From contig JBCBKE010000054.1 in assembly GCA_038522375.1 (NCBI GenBank), positions 1-21,080 of the forward strand: 21,080 nucleotides of DNA, written 5' to 3'. The notes below the pieces were generated by a model that saw only the letters and a program-made list of their open reading frames with translations, ran no database searches and was not told the origin of the DNA. Numbering within the stretch: position 1 is the first letter of the stretch; the number at the start of each line of letters is the position of its first letter. Made by a program: the position numbers and the translations under genes. This stretch comes from UBA5336 sp038522375 (GTDB taxonomy: Bacteria; Pseudomonadota; Alphaproteobacteria; Caulobacterales; Hyphomonadaceae). This document shows, in pieces, positions 6,602-14,298 of this stretch.

Positions 6602-6847
6602 ATGAGGCAGGGGATGAGGACAAACCGGCGATGGATTGCAGGCCTTGCAGCGGTCGCCGGACTGGTCGCAATCGCGGCCTTGGACATCAGCCAGAACGGC
6701 ATGGAACTGCAGGCCGGGCCGATCATGGTTTCGATGGACATGCAGCGCGATGACGGCATCGCAATCCGCTTTGAACGTCTTGCCCGCCATACGGTCAAGC
6801 GGGGGCTGGCGGAAAAGGCCGCTCCACGCACCGGGATGGCCAGCTAG
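6602..6847 (+). CDS. 81-residue membrane-anchored protein at the end of the psp operon
   Basis: ATG 6602 (second choice ATG 6614) to TAG 6845-6847 encodes 81 residues. A basic N-terminus (MRQGMRTNRRW) precedes a single hydrophobic segment, IAGLAAVAGLVAIAAL. A soluble domain of about 50 residues follows (MELQAGPIMVSMDMQRDDG, then IRFERLARHTVKRGLAEKA). It begins 64 bp after pspC with AAGGA upstream and no visible terminator between, so it is probably the last psp-operon gene. I do not recognise the family, and the order of charge and span is unlike enterobacterial PspD. Its stop shares the bases CTAG with the convergent mnmC stop. Confidence 0.6.
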   Translation: MRQGMRTNRRWIAGLAAVAGLVAIAALDISQNGMELQAGPIMVSMDMQRDDGIAIRFERLARHTVKRGLAEKAAPRTGMAS

Positions 6848-8718
6848 ATGCTACCCAGGGTCGCCAGCGGAACCGCTATGCCGCGCTTGATGCGTCGTTC
6901 CAGAAAGCGCAGCGGACTGACCGCTGCTTCGGCGTCTCGGGTGGTGGGAAGGGGATCGCCAGTGATCTGGGCTGTGATCAACTGCGCCAGCCATGGCGCG
7001 AAGGTGAACCCTCGGCTGCCGAGCCCCGTTGCGATCCAGACCCCATCAACCATGGGTATATTGGAACCAACTGCACGGCCTTTGCCTAGCGGGGCAAGCG
7101 CCTCAACTGCGGCTTCGACAGCGGGCAATGGACCTGCAGCGGGTAGCCTGTCCGGGGTGGTGGCGCGAATGGCCGCGCGCGCACGCGCGCCAGCGTCTCG
7201 GACCTGGGGTCGCCACCAGGGCGCGAGGGTTTCCAGGTGAGCCCCGTTCTCGATCGATGCTGCGCGGGAGGTGGTCGCCGCGGTGTGCCCGTCCACCGTC
7301 TCATAGGTTGCGCCCCAGAGCCTCACCTTCCCGTGGCAGAGTGCATATGGCCCCGACGCCATCGCCGAGGCGGGCGCATCGGAGGCGTCGGCGACAAAAT
7401 CCACCTGCCCCAATTTAGCGACCAATCCCAGCCATGGTGCGACTGGATCAACCGCCATCCCATTTGCGAGCACGATGGCATCGTAGCGGCCGCCGTTCAC
7501 GGTTCTGGTTTTGAGGTCCACCGATGGCACCTTGCCGAACTCGGTGCTGGTGGCACCGAGTAGCGCTGTCACCAGTTCGCGTGGGTTGATGATCAGTGCC
7601 CGCTTGTGCAGGAGCCCGCCATCCCTCAAGGCTTCAAGGTCTTCCAGGGGCAAGGGCGGGTCTGCGAGTACCGCCATGAACCTTTTAAGGTCGGCCTCGT
7701 TTCGGGCGGACTGCGCCACGTCTGCCAGATGGCATGCGGGAAAGGCGCTGTAGGTGGTACGCGCAGCCACGTAGCTATCGATAAGCAGCCTTGCCTGGAC
7801 CGTATCGGCAGCGTCCAGCCTCGGCATGACCAGCGCCAGGGGATTACCGCTCGCGCCGGATGCAGGCTTGTCGGCCCTGTCGAAGACCGTGACGGAAACC
7901 CCTCTGTTTGCGAGTGTGTGCGCAAGGCACGCCCCCATGATCCCCGCCCCCATGATCGCCACCGACCGGGCAGGGGTCTCGCTTGCGACCTTTATGGTTG
8001 GCTCGACGCGGGCGGGAGCGAGCCGCGCTTCCAGGCGTTCCCGTTTCCGCCCGAAACCCGAAACTTTCTCCACCGAAAACCCGGCTGCGGCCAATCCACG
8101 CCTCACCTGTCCCGCGACCGTGAACGTGGCTGCTGTCGCGCCCGGCGATGACCGTTCGGCGATTGCCGGATACAGCCAGTCTGACCACATCTCCCCATTC
8201 CTTGCGGGCGAGAACCCGTCAAGAAACCACGCATCGGCGCGAAATTGCGCCTTCGGAAGGGCGTCGGCGATATCGTCAATGTGCAGGGTGAGCGCGATCC
8301 TGTCGTCGGGCCAGGTCATGTGCTGGACGCCCCGCGCGCGCGTGGGCCAGCGCCCAATCAGCCGTTCGCTTAGGGCCGAAATCTCGGGCCATACGCCCAG
8401 GGCGCGGGCCGCATCTCCCCGCTCCATTGGAAACCCTTCAAAGCTGATGAAGTGGAGCCAAGCGCCATCTACCGGCCCGTGTTCTTTCCAGAGCGCCCAA
8501 CAGGCGAGGAAGTTCAGCCCGGTCCCGAAGCCGGTTTCGGCCACAACGAAACGGCCTCCGGGTTTCCACCGTTCCGGTAAGTGGTTCCCCTGAAGGAAAA
8601 CCGTGCGCGCTTCGCCCAGGCCATCGCCAGCTGCGAAGTATATGTCATCATGGGCCGTTGCGAAGGGAGCTCCATCGCTCCTCCAGGTCAGGCGTGGGGG
8701 AAGCGGAAGTCTGGTCAC
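6844..8718 (-). CDS. mnmC: Bifunctional tRNA 5-methylaminomethyl-2-thiouridine methyltransferase / FAD-dependent demodification oxidase MnmC
   Basis: This 624-residue fusion finishes the wobble-uridine modification mnm5s2U34 in tRNAs. The N-terminal methyltransferase domain (MnmC2, to about residue 235) has the SAM loop ETGFGTGLNF (61-70) and the catalytic-site segment DAWFLDGFSPARNGEMW (about 162-178). The C-terminal oxidase (MnmC1) begins with the dinucleotide fold VAIMGAGIMGACLA (253-266), which binds FAD. It removes the carboxymethyl group before methylation, and ends with the family's GLGSRGF / FAPWLA region. The length is near the usual 620-670. GTG 8718 is the start. It is convergent with the psp-region gene and divergent from the photolyase-like gene. 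Confidence 0.94.
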   Translation of the reverse strand: MTRLPLPPRLTWRSDGAPFATAHDDIYFAAGDGLGEARTVFLQGNHLPERWKPGGRFVVAETGFGTGLNFLACWALWKEHGPVDGAWLHFISFEGFPMERGDAARALGVWPEISALSERLIGRWPTRARGVQHMTWPDDRIALTLHIDDIADALPKAQFRADAWFLDGFSPARNGEMWSDWLYPAIAERSSPGATAATFTVAGQVRRGLAAAGFSVEKVSGFGRKRERLEARLAPARVEPTIKVASETPARSVAIMGAGIMGACLAHTLANRGVSVTVFDRADKPASGASGNPLALVMPRLDAADTVQARLLIDSYVAARTTYSAFPACHLADVAQSARNEADLKRFMAVLADPPLPLEDLEALRDGGLLHKRALIINPRELVTALLGATSTEFGKVPSVDLKTRTVNGGRYDAIVLANGMAVDPVAPWLGLVAKLGQVDFVADASDAPASAMASGPYALCHGKVRLWGATYETVDGHTAATTSRAASIENGAHLETLAPWWRPQVRDAGARARAAIRATTPDRLPAAGPLPAVEAAVEALAPLGKGRAVGSNIPMVDGVWIATGLGSRGFTFAPWLAQLITAQITGDPLPTTRDAEAAVSPLRFLERRIKRGIAVPLATLGSI

Positions 8719-8800
8719 AAGGACTGTCCCCGCCCCGCGATTTGAAGACGCAGTTCCTTAAGCCCCCATTTTTCACAGGGGAGCCGGCGCGAAGCGTCTG

Positions 8801-8831
8801 GAACAAAAATAGCATTTAGAAAGAACAAAAA
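8801..8831. repeat. Direct repeat GAACAAAAA, two helical turns apart
   Basis: GAACAAAAA occurs at 8801-8809 and again at 8823-8831, a centre spacing of 22 bp. It lies in an AT-rich patch of the 197-bp gap between mnmC and the preferred start of the photolyase-like gene. Two-turn spacing would place both copies on one face of the helix, as in an operator, but no known regulator consensus is recognised. The rest of this gap shows no other clear element. Confidence 0.3.
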
Positions 8832-8915
8832 GGGTTATCCAAACTCGTCTCCGGGATTGCTTCGTCCGATTGTGGTTGGGTGGACGCGATAGTAGCGGGA
8901 CATAGCTCCCTGGCC

Positions 8916-10163
8916 ATGGATGATCTGATTGACGGGATTGATGCTGTGGCCTTCGAACCGTCCCGCCGTGCGGGACTGGCGCGGTTGGCGGCTTTCAAGG
9001 CCAGCACGGGCCGGCACTATGCAACCATGCGGAACCACGATTTCGGGCCCGCCGACCGGTCGAATGTATCGGCCCTGTCGCCGTGGGTGCGCAACCGGAT
9101 GGTTCTCGAACAGGAGGTGGTGCAGACGGCCCTGGACCGGTTCGCCTTCTCAACGGCGGAAAAATTCATTCAGGAGGTCTGTTGGCGGACCTATTTCAAG
9201 GGCTGGCTGGAGCATCGACCCGGCGTTTGGGCCAACTACCTGGACAACAGGGATCAGTTCTTCGATCGCCTCGCAACACAGCCCGCATTGCGGTCGGTTT
9301 ATGACGACGCGGTAACGGGTCAGACCGGGATTGAGGGCTTTGACGACTGGGCGCGTGAACTGGTTCAGACGGGCTACCTGCACAATCATGCGCGGATGTG
9401 GTTTGCCTCGATCTGGATCTTCACGCTGAAGCTTCCCTGGGAATTGGGTGCCGATTTCTTCCTCAAACACCTGATGGATGCGGACGCGGCGTCGAACACC
9501 TGTTCCTGGCGATGGGTGGCAGGTCTCCACACGGCAGGGAAGACTTACCTGGCGAGGCGATCCAACATCGAGAAGTATAGCGGAGGCCGGTTTTCGCCCG
9601 ACGGTCTGGCACCTGCTGCCCAGCCCGTGGACGGTGCCGTACCGCCGCCAGGGCCCCTTGGTGCAACGTCGGTGGGGTTTGGCGATAGCCTCCCCGCCGG
9701 CGACGTTGCCCTCTTGCTGACGGAAGAGGACCTGCATGGGGAAAGCCTTGTTCCGGACCGGGCGATGGTCCGCGCGCTTGCTGGTGTCAGCTATGCGCAT
9801 CATCGTTCTCCCGGCGGCGCAGGAACGCAAGCTGCCGGGTTTGTCTCGGGCGCCATGGACGATGGGGTGGCGCGGGGAAAGGCTCATTTCGGCGTCGAGA
9901 CCGCACCCGTACTGGCGCATGACAGGGTTCTCGACTGGGCCCTTGGGACGGGCTGCCAGACCGTCGTGACGGCCTATCCGCCCCAGGGCTGGGTTCGACC
10001 GGCATTGGAAACGCTGCGCAAGGACTTCGAAAGCGAGGGTCTCAAGCTCGTTTTCCTGAAGCGCGACTGGGACACCGCGTTCTGGCCCCATGCCCGGAAG
10101 GGCTTTTTTGGATTGAAGAAGCAGATCAAGCCAGTATTGGGTGAACTGGGGATGCCGGTTTAG
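8916..10163 (+). CDS. Photolyase/cryptochrome-like FAD-binding domain protein lacking an N-terminal antenna domain
   Basis: The protein has 415 residues from ATG 8916; an in-frame GTG at 8880 would add 12, and neither start has a good ribosome site. The first two thirds match the helical FAD-binding region of photolyases: VRNRMVLEQEVV, EKFIQEVCWRTYFKGW, LVQTGYLHNHARMWFAS, LMDADAASNTCSWRWVAG and a FSPDG region. The usual N-terminal alpha/beta photolyase domain is absent. Instead, about 150 further residues follow (DVALLLTEEDLHGESLV, TVVTAYPPQGWVRPAL, PHARKGFFGLKKQI) that could be a Rossmann-like domain placed after the FAD domain. DNA repair or blue-light sensing is plausible but unproven. The next gene starts 10 bp downstream. 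Confidence 0.82.
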   Translation: MDDLIDGIDAVAFEPSRRAGLARLAAFKASTGRHYATMRNHDFGPADRSNVSALSPWVRNRMVLEQEVVQTALDRFAFSTAEKFIQEVCWRTYFKGWLEHRPGVWANYLDNRDQFFDRLATQPALRSVYDDAVTGQTGIEGFDDWARELVQTGYLHNHARMWFASIWIFTLKLPWELGADFFLKHLMDADAASNTCSWRWVAGLHTAGKTYLARRSNIEKYSGGRFSPDGLAPAAQPVDGAVPPPGPLGATSVGFGDSLPAGDVALLLTEEDLHGESLVPDRAMVRALAGVSYAHHRSPGGAGTQAAGFVSGAMDDGVARGKAHFGVETAPVLAHDRVLDWALGTGCQTVVTAYPPQGWVRPALETLRKDFESEGLKLVFLKRDWDTAFWPHARKGFFGLKKQIKPVLGELGMPV

Positions 10164-10173
10164 GGAGTTAGAG

Positions 10174-10461
10174 GTGACCACACCGCTTATCGATCGGGAA
10201 GAGACGGAGACCGGCGGGCGATACGTCACGGTGATTGGCGGCGCGCGGGCAGAGATGACCTATTCGAAAGCCGGGCAGACACGGATCATTATCGACCATA
10301 CTGACGTTCCCGATGAACTTCGGGGCCAATCGGTCGGGCTCGCGCTCGTCAGGCGTGCGGTCGAGGACGCCCGCGCGGGCGGGTTCAAGATCATTCCGCT
10401 TTGCCCTTTTGCAAAGGCAACCTTGCAGAAACATCCCGAATGGGCCGACGTGGTCCAATGA
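10174..10461 (+). CDS. Small GNAT family N-acetyltransferase (copy 1)
   Basis: This 95-residue protein starts at GTG 10174, with GGGAG seven bases upstream. An upstream in-frame GTG at 10141 would overlap the preceding gene and is less likely. The sequence has two antiparallel strands around RYVTVIGGARAEMTY, then IIDHTDVPDELRGQSVGLAL, the short acetyl-CoA loop, and PLCPFAKATLQKHPEWADVV at the end. This matches the short GCN5-related family of about 90 residues (PF14542, as in yeast and bacterial minimal GNATs). The substrate is unknown. It overlaps copy 2 by ATGA and shares with it the core RAVEDA. Confidence 0.85.
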   Translation: MTTPLIDREETETGGRYVTVIGGARAEMTYSKAGQTRIIIDHTDVPDELRGQSVGLALVRRAVEDARAGGFKIIPLCPFAKATLQKHPEWADVVQ

Positions 10462-10733
10462 CCGAGATCTCGCACGACATGACCGCCCGCCGATACACCC
10501 TTTCAATTGATGGGGTCGAGGCCCAGCTTGACTATGAGCGTCGCAGCGATGGGGCCTTACACATTACCCACACGCTCGTGCCAGAGGTCCTGGGCGGCCG
10601 GGGGCTGGGAAAGGCGCTGGTGACCCGCGCGGTCGAGGATGCCCTGGCGAAAGGGCTTCCGATTGCCTCGTCTTGCTGGTTCGCAACGGACCTGATCGCC
10701 CGGAACCCGATTTGGAAGACATCCCTGGTTTGA
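10458..10733 (+). CDS. Small GNAT family N-acetyltransferase (copy 2)
   Basis: This is a 91-residue paralogue of the gene before it. The ATG at 10458 overlaps the preceding stop (ATGA). Corresponding segments are RRYTLSIDGVEAQLDYE, HITHTLVPEVLGGRGLGKAL and RAVEDALAKG. The tail SSCWFATDLIARNPIWKTSLV has the family's conserved Cys and final Trp. The acetyl-CoA loop GGRGLGKA is closer to the GNAT consensus (R/Q-x-x-G-x-G/A) than copy 1's RGQSVGLA. Function and substrate are unknown. The stop overlaps the TTG start of ycgN. Confidence 0.85.
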   Translation: MTEISHDMTARRYTLSIDGVEAQLDYERRSDGALHITHTLVPEVLGGRGLGKALVTRAVEDALAKGLPIASSCWFATDLIARNPIWKTSLV

Positions 10734-11194
10734 CCGATCATCCATCGACTGACCCATTCTGGCGGCGCAAGCGGCTCGATCAGATGACCGAAGCCGAGTG
10801 GGAGAGCCTCTGCGATGGCTGCGCCAAGTGCTGCCTGCTCAAGCTCGAAGATGAGGATAGCGGTGAAATTGCCTATACGCGCCTGCATTGCCGCCTGCTC
10901 GACGCCGACACGTGCCAGTGCGCTGACTATGACAACAGGAAAGCGATCGTTCCAGACTGCATCAAACTGACGCCTGAAACGATCGAGCAAACGCGGTGGA
11001 TGCCCCGGTCCTGTGCCTACCGCCTCGTCCATGAGGGCCAGGACCTGCCCGACTGGCATCACCTCGTTTGCGGCGACAGGGACCGCATCCACCGGGAAGG
11101 GCACTCGATACGCGGGCGCACATGGTCTGAGGATGCCGTTCTGGAAGAAGACCAGATCGACTTCATTGTCGATTGGCAGGGAAACGCCCCCTGA
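10730..11194 (+). CDS. YcgN family cysteine-cluster protein (UPF0260)
   Basis: From TTG 10730 this is a 154-residue protein, the same length as E. coli YcgN, which it resembles throughout. It has DPFWRRKRLDQMTEAEWESL, the cluster CDGCAKCC (28-35), C54, CQC (62-64) and DCIKLTPETI with C77. The Cys pattern of the wider YkgJ/UPF0153 group suggests metal or Fe-S binding. RSCAYRLVHEGQDLPDWHHL is the family's conserved centre. The TTG start overlaps the previous TGA (TTGA) and gives the family N-terminus. A longer reading from TTG 10673 lies wholly inside the GNAT gene. No function is established. Confidence 0.9.
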   Translation: MTDHPSTDPFWRRKRLDQMTEAEWESLCDGCAKCCLLKLEDEDSGEIAYTRLHCRLLDADTCQCADYDNRKAIVPDCIKLTPETIEQTRWMPRSCAYRLVHEGQDLPDWHHLVCGDRDRIHREGHSIRGRTWSEDAVLEEDQIDFIVDWQGNAP

Positions 11195-11254
11195 AAAGCT
11201 TTCCGGAGCGGACCGGAGTGTAGCCGGACAGCACGGAGAGAGAAGGTCGGCGCG

Positions 11255-12250
11255 TCAGACGGTTCGGTTCGGGCTCGAGTGTTTCCATTCGCCGAGGAGG
11301 GTTCGAAGGGCCGAAACGAAGGCAAGCGGCTGGTCCAGCATCACATGATGGCGCGCATGGGGGATCGAAACGAATGGTACCTGGTGACCCAGGAGCGACT
11401 GCATGTAGTCGCCCACATCATCGGGCATGAGCGAGCTTTCCTCGCCGCGGAAAATGGCGATCCTGCAAGCCGTTGATGTCAATAGCTCCGATGGCGACCG
11501 ACCGGCATCGAAGTGGCGCCAGATTTCCGGGTCGAACTTCCAGGTCCAGCCTGCAGTTCCATTCCCGACATCGGTTTTCTTCAGGCTCCAGCGGGCAATG
11601 TAATCCATGGCAAAGTGGTTTTCGCAGAGCTGGGGCGGGGCAAGGCGAAACCGTCCGAGCGCTGATTTCAAGTCGCCGTAGACCTTGTTGGCGCGGGCCG
11701 CCCGGGGTGGGCCCCGGTGGGGCCGGTCGGGTGGATTGACTGGACTGTCCACGATCACCGTGCCCGCAAGCCGATCGCCATAATCTGCGCCGGTCAGCAG
11801 GGTGACGAAGCCGCCGAAGGAGTGGGCGCAGATGATCGGCTTCACCGGCCCATCGAACAGGCCCGCATCCTCACAAACGGCAATCTGCTCGGCTGCGAAG
11901 GTTTCCATCCCATAGCTGTCCCGCCAGCCGCTATCGCCCATGCCTGAGAATGACAGGGCGGCCACGTTGTAGTCCTCGGCGAAATACGGTGCGATGAAGT
12001 CCCACCAGTGGGCGTGGGCACCGTTGCCGTGGACCAGCAGAAGCCCAGGATTGCCGCGCTTTCCCCAGCGCTGGTAACGGATATCGACCCCTTGAACCGA
12101 CACCATATGCGACTCGTAGGGTTGTGACACCGCCGTGAGGAACCAGTCCGGCGCGGGGGGGCGCTCTCCGCCATATTCGGCTAGCGGGCCGCCTTCCGAT
12201 GGCATTTCCGGCGGCTGTTCCCTGACGAAGTCAGTCTTGTGTGTGCTCAT
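11255..12250 (-). CDS. Alpha/beta hydrolase fold protein
   Basis: This is a 331-residue hydrolase. The oxyanion region is LLVHGNGAHAHWW (about 71-83). The nucleophile elbow is CAHSFGG with Ser144. An acidic residue near FRGEESSLMPDD and the histidine of ARHHVMLDQP (about 301) complete the triad. The elbow has Ala where most relatives have Gly (GHSxGG). A 45-residue N-terminal extension without a membrane or signal segment precedes the core. A proline-rich insert (NPPDRPHRGPPRA) near 185-197 marks the start of the cap region. The substrate cannot be predicted; esterase, lactonase or haloalkane-dehalogenase-like activities are possible. It has its own ribosome site (AGGA) and convergent and tandem neighbours with gaps of 60 and 94 bp. 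Confidence 0.85.
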   Translation of the reverse strand: MSTHKTDFVREQPPEMPSEGGPLAEYGGERPPAPDWFLTAVSQPYESHMVSVQGVDIRYQRWGKRGNPGLLLVHGNGAHAHWWDFIAPYFAEDYNVAALSFSGMGDSGWRDSYGMETFAAEQIAVCEDAGLFDGPVKPIICAHSFGGFVTLLTGADYGDRLAGTVIVDSPVNPPDRPHRGPPRAARANKVYGDLKSALGRFRLAPPQLCENHFAMDYIARWSLKKTDVGNGTAGWTWKFDPEIWRHFDAGRSPSELLTSTACRIAIFRGEESSLMPDDVGDYMQSLLGHQVPFVSIPHARHHVMLDQPLAFVSALRTLLGEWKHSSPNRTV

Positions 12251-12344
12251 CTGGCGATCCTGAAGGGCCAGCCTTGGAATTGCAATCGGTGACGCCAGGG
12301 TGCCGTCTGGATTTCATGCATTTCTGCCGGGGATGAGACCCGGT

Positions 12345-13301
12345 TTAGGTCTGATCGAACTTGTCTTCCTTCCTGTCGCCAAACAGCATGCGCTGTTCGA
12401 GCCGTTGTCGGAGCGCGGCATAGTAGGCTTCCAGGAAATCGGTATCGCGCTCACCTGGGGTTGTCCTCCACCCGATCTTCTGGCGGATGCGGTCAGCGAC
12501 ATCGTTGCGGGTTTCAGGCGTTGACTGGCGCAGGACCTGCTCGAGGACCTGCAACTCATGGATGCCATAGGCGTCGGTCTGCGCGGGTGAAAACGCAAAC
12601 CGCTGCCGCGCGGCGCTATTGACCCCCGCGGCGCTGATATCGCCAGCCAATTTCACCTTCGGCGCGTGCAGCACCCATGTGCCAGCGATCAGGTCGCCCA
12701 CCCGCAACCGGTCCCGGTTGAACAGGGGAAAGAACATGAAAACGCCCGCCCAGAGGAAGCCGAACAGGCCGATCCACGCATTGATCGGGTCGTCGCCCAT
12801 GAACAGGAAACTGATCGGCAACCCGATCTCGATCTCGCGGCTGAAGTTCCGGGCGAGCACCGCGTTAGCCTTGAGTTGCCCGCCATCCCGCGATGCAACG
12901 CGCAGCCCGCAGATCCGCTTCCCCGGCGTTGCGGCCCGTCGGCCCATCTCGAAATACGCAAAGTAGAAATTCCGGAAGAGGAAAATCGTCACGGAGATAA
13001 CGGCGCCGGCCACGTTCCAGGCTTCAAATCCAAGCGTGCTGGTGCCGTAGGCGACGCCGAAGACGACCGCGAGAACGATCGCCCACTGGATCGTGAAGTC
13101 GATCAGGAACGCGCCGACCCTTTCCCAGAAGGTTCCGATTTTCAGGGTCAGCGCCGCTCCTTCAGGTGTAACCAGCGTGCGGAGACGTTTCGCTTCGGTT
13201 GCCTCACGTTGGCGTCGCAACCGGCGCTGCATCGCGGCTTGCGCGGTCATGGTCGATGGCTTTGGAGCCTGTGGTAGCGGCGTGTCAGCCACGGGGGACA
13301 T
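12345..13301 (-). CDS. RDD family membrane protein, last gene of MoxR operon
   Basis: This 318-residue protein has the RDD domain at about residues 55-215. The first membrane segment starts at WERVGAFLIDFTIQW, where the family Arg and Asp are found. The second covers VISVTIFLFRNFYFAYFEM. GRRAATPGKRICGLRV, a signature of the family, follows, and then a third span (AWIGLFGFLWAGVFMFFPLF) and DRLRVGDLIAGTWVL. The N-terminal 45 residues are basic and polar. The C-terminal 100 are a soluble helical region (LQVLEQVLRQSTPETRNDVADR, in two parts). Function is unknown; some RDD proteins act as ion transporters. The ATG overlaps the SpoIIM-like gene by 17 bp. This is the only gene in the operon that starts with ATG. 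Confidence 0.88.
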   Translation of the reverse strand: MSPVADTPLPQAPKPSTMTAQAAMQRRLRRQREATEAKRLRTLVTPEGAALTLKIGTFWERVGAFLIDFTIQWAIVLAVVFGVAYGTSTLGFEAWNVAGAVISVTIFLFRNFYFAYFEMGRRAATPGKRICGLRVASRDGGQLKANAVLARNFSREIEIGLPISFLFMGDDPINAWIGLFGFLWAGVFMFFPLFNRDRLRVGDLIAGTWVLHAPKVKLAGDISAAGVNSAARQRFAFSPAQTDAYGIHELQVLEQVLRQSTPETRNDVADRIRQKIGWRTTPGERDTDFLEAYYAALRQRLEQRMLFGDRKEDKFDQT

Positions 13302-14298
13302 CGCCGGCGCTTGCCCGGGTGCGGGGAATGTAGAAATAGGCCATCCAGAGCGTCAGCGTTGCCAGGGCGATCGCGTAGCGGACCGCATCGGAGTTGATCA
13401 ACTGACGTCCGAAACCTTCAAGCAGGGCCGCCAGAAAAAGCATGACCACGCACCCTGCCGCAATCAGGGCGGCGCGGTTTCCCGCCTGTTTTGCCGATTC
13501 CAGGCGTGACAGCCGGCCCGGAAAGGCGACGCCGCCACCGATGAGAAATCCCGCGGCGCCGGCCAGCACGATGGCAAACAGTTCGGTGACCCCATGGATG
13601 AGGAGCCACCCCATGACCTCGAAACCCAATCCCCGGTCGACGAACAGCGCGCAGAATGCGCCGATGATGGCGCCATTGTATGCGAGCAGGAGTGCTGTCG
13701 GGACACCGAAGGCAAAACCCAGTGCAAAGGCGTAAAGCGCCACCTGGGCATTGTTGGAGAAGAGGTATCCAGCAAAGGATGCGAGGGCGTCTTCAGAATG
13801 GAAATTGTCGGTATAGAGCGTTGAGCGCAGGTATTCGGTGGATGCGTTCGGCGTCCGGTCTCCCATGATCTCGTCGGCAAAACTCCAGAACCACTCCATG
13901 TCTCCCATACAGAGGATGAAGGCCAGGACGGCCATCCCGAAAAGGCAGGCGGCCGACAGGAGCGTTGCCCCCCAGGCTTGTCTTACGGCAGCCGGCCAAT
14001 CGGCACCGAAGAACGTCGCGAGGCGCTGGGATAGTGTGGTCCTGGTGCCGTAAACGAAGAAGTAGGCCCGTGTGCAAAGGCTTTCGAGATAGTCGGTCAG
14101 GTTTCGATCGAGGGAGATGCTGCGGGCCACCGACAGGGACGAGACCGCCTGGCGGTAAAGCCCCGGCAGCGTCATCATGTCCTGATCGGAAAGGGCATTG
14201 ACGCCGCGTCTTTCAGCGACCTCGAGAATACGTTCCAGCTCGGACCAGCCCGCCTGGCGCTCCTCCCGGAACCGGTAGGATTTCAGCATGTCTCTCAC
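13285..14298 (-). CDS. Stage II sporulation protein M (SpoIIM)-like integral membrane protein
   Basis: The protein has 337 residues and is predicted to have about six membrane segments. The first 100 residues are cytoplasmic and helical (WSELERILEVAERRG, LPGLYRQAVSSLSVAR). The family region includes LFSNNAQVALYAFALGFAFG, LLLAYNGAIIGAF, and WLLIHGVTELFAIVLAGAAGF, shown by conserved Asn, His-Gly and Glu. In sporulating Firmicutes SpoIIM supports engulfment, but homologues like this are linked to MoxR/DUF58 clusters in non-sporulating bacteria and their role is unknown. GTG 14298 overlaps the DUF58 stop as GTGA; an ATG at 14289 is an alternative. Confidence 0.86.
   Translation of the reverse strand: MRDMLKSYRFREERQAGWSELERILEVAERRGVNALSDQDMMTLPGLYRQAVSSLSVARSISLDRNLTDYLESLCTRAYFFVYGTRTTLSQRLATFFGADWPAAVRQAWGATLLSAACLFGMAVLAFILCMGDMEWFWSFADEIMGDRTPNASTEYLRSTLYTDNFHSEDALASFAGYLFSNNAQVALYAFALGFAFGVPTALLLAYNGAIIGAFCALFVDRGLGFEVMGWLLIHGVTELFAIVLAGAAGFLIGGGVAFPGRLSRLESAKQAGNRAALIAAGCVVMLFLAALLEGFGRQLINSDAVRYAIALATLTLWMAYFYIPRTRASAGDVPRG

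Noticed and set aside
9150..10229. 359-codon open frame on the minus strand
   Set aside because: It is antisense to the photolyase-like gene, whose FAD-domain motifs are clear, and the reading has no family features.
12327..12344. CCGGG/CCCGG hairpin after the RDD gene as a rho-independent terminator
   Set aside because: The stem is only 5 bp and no U tract follows on the minus strand, so it is too weak to call.
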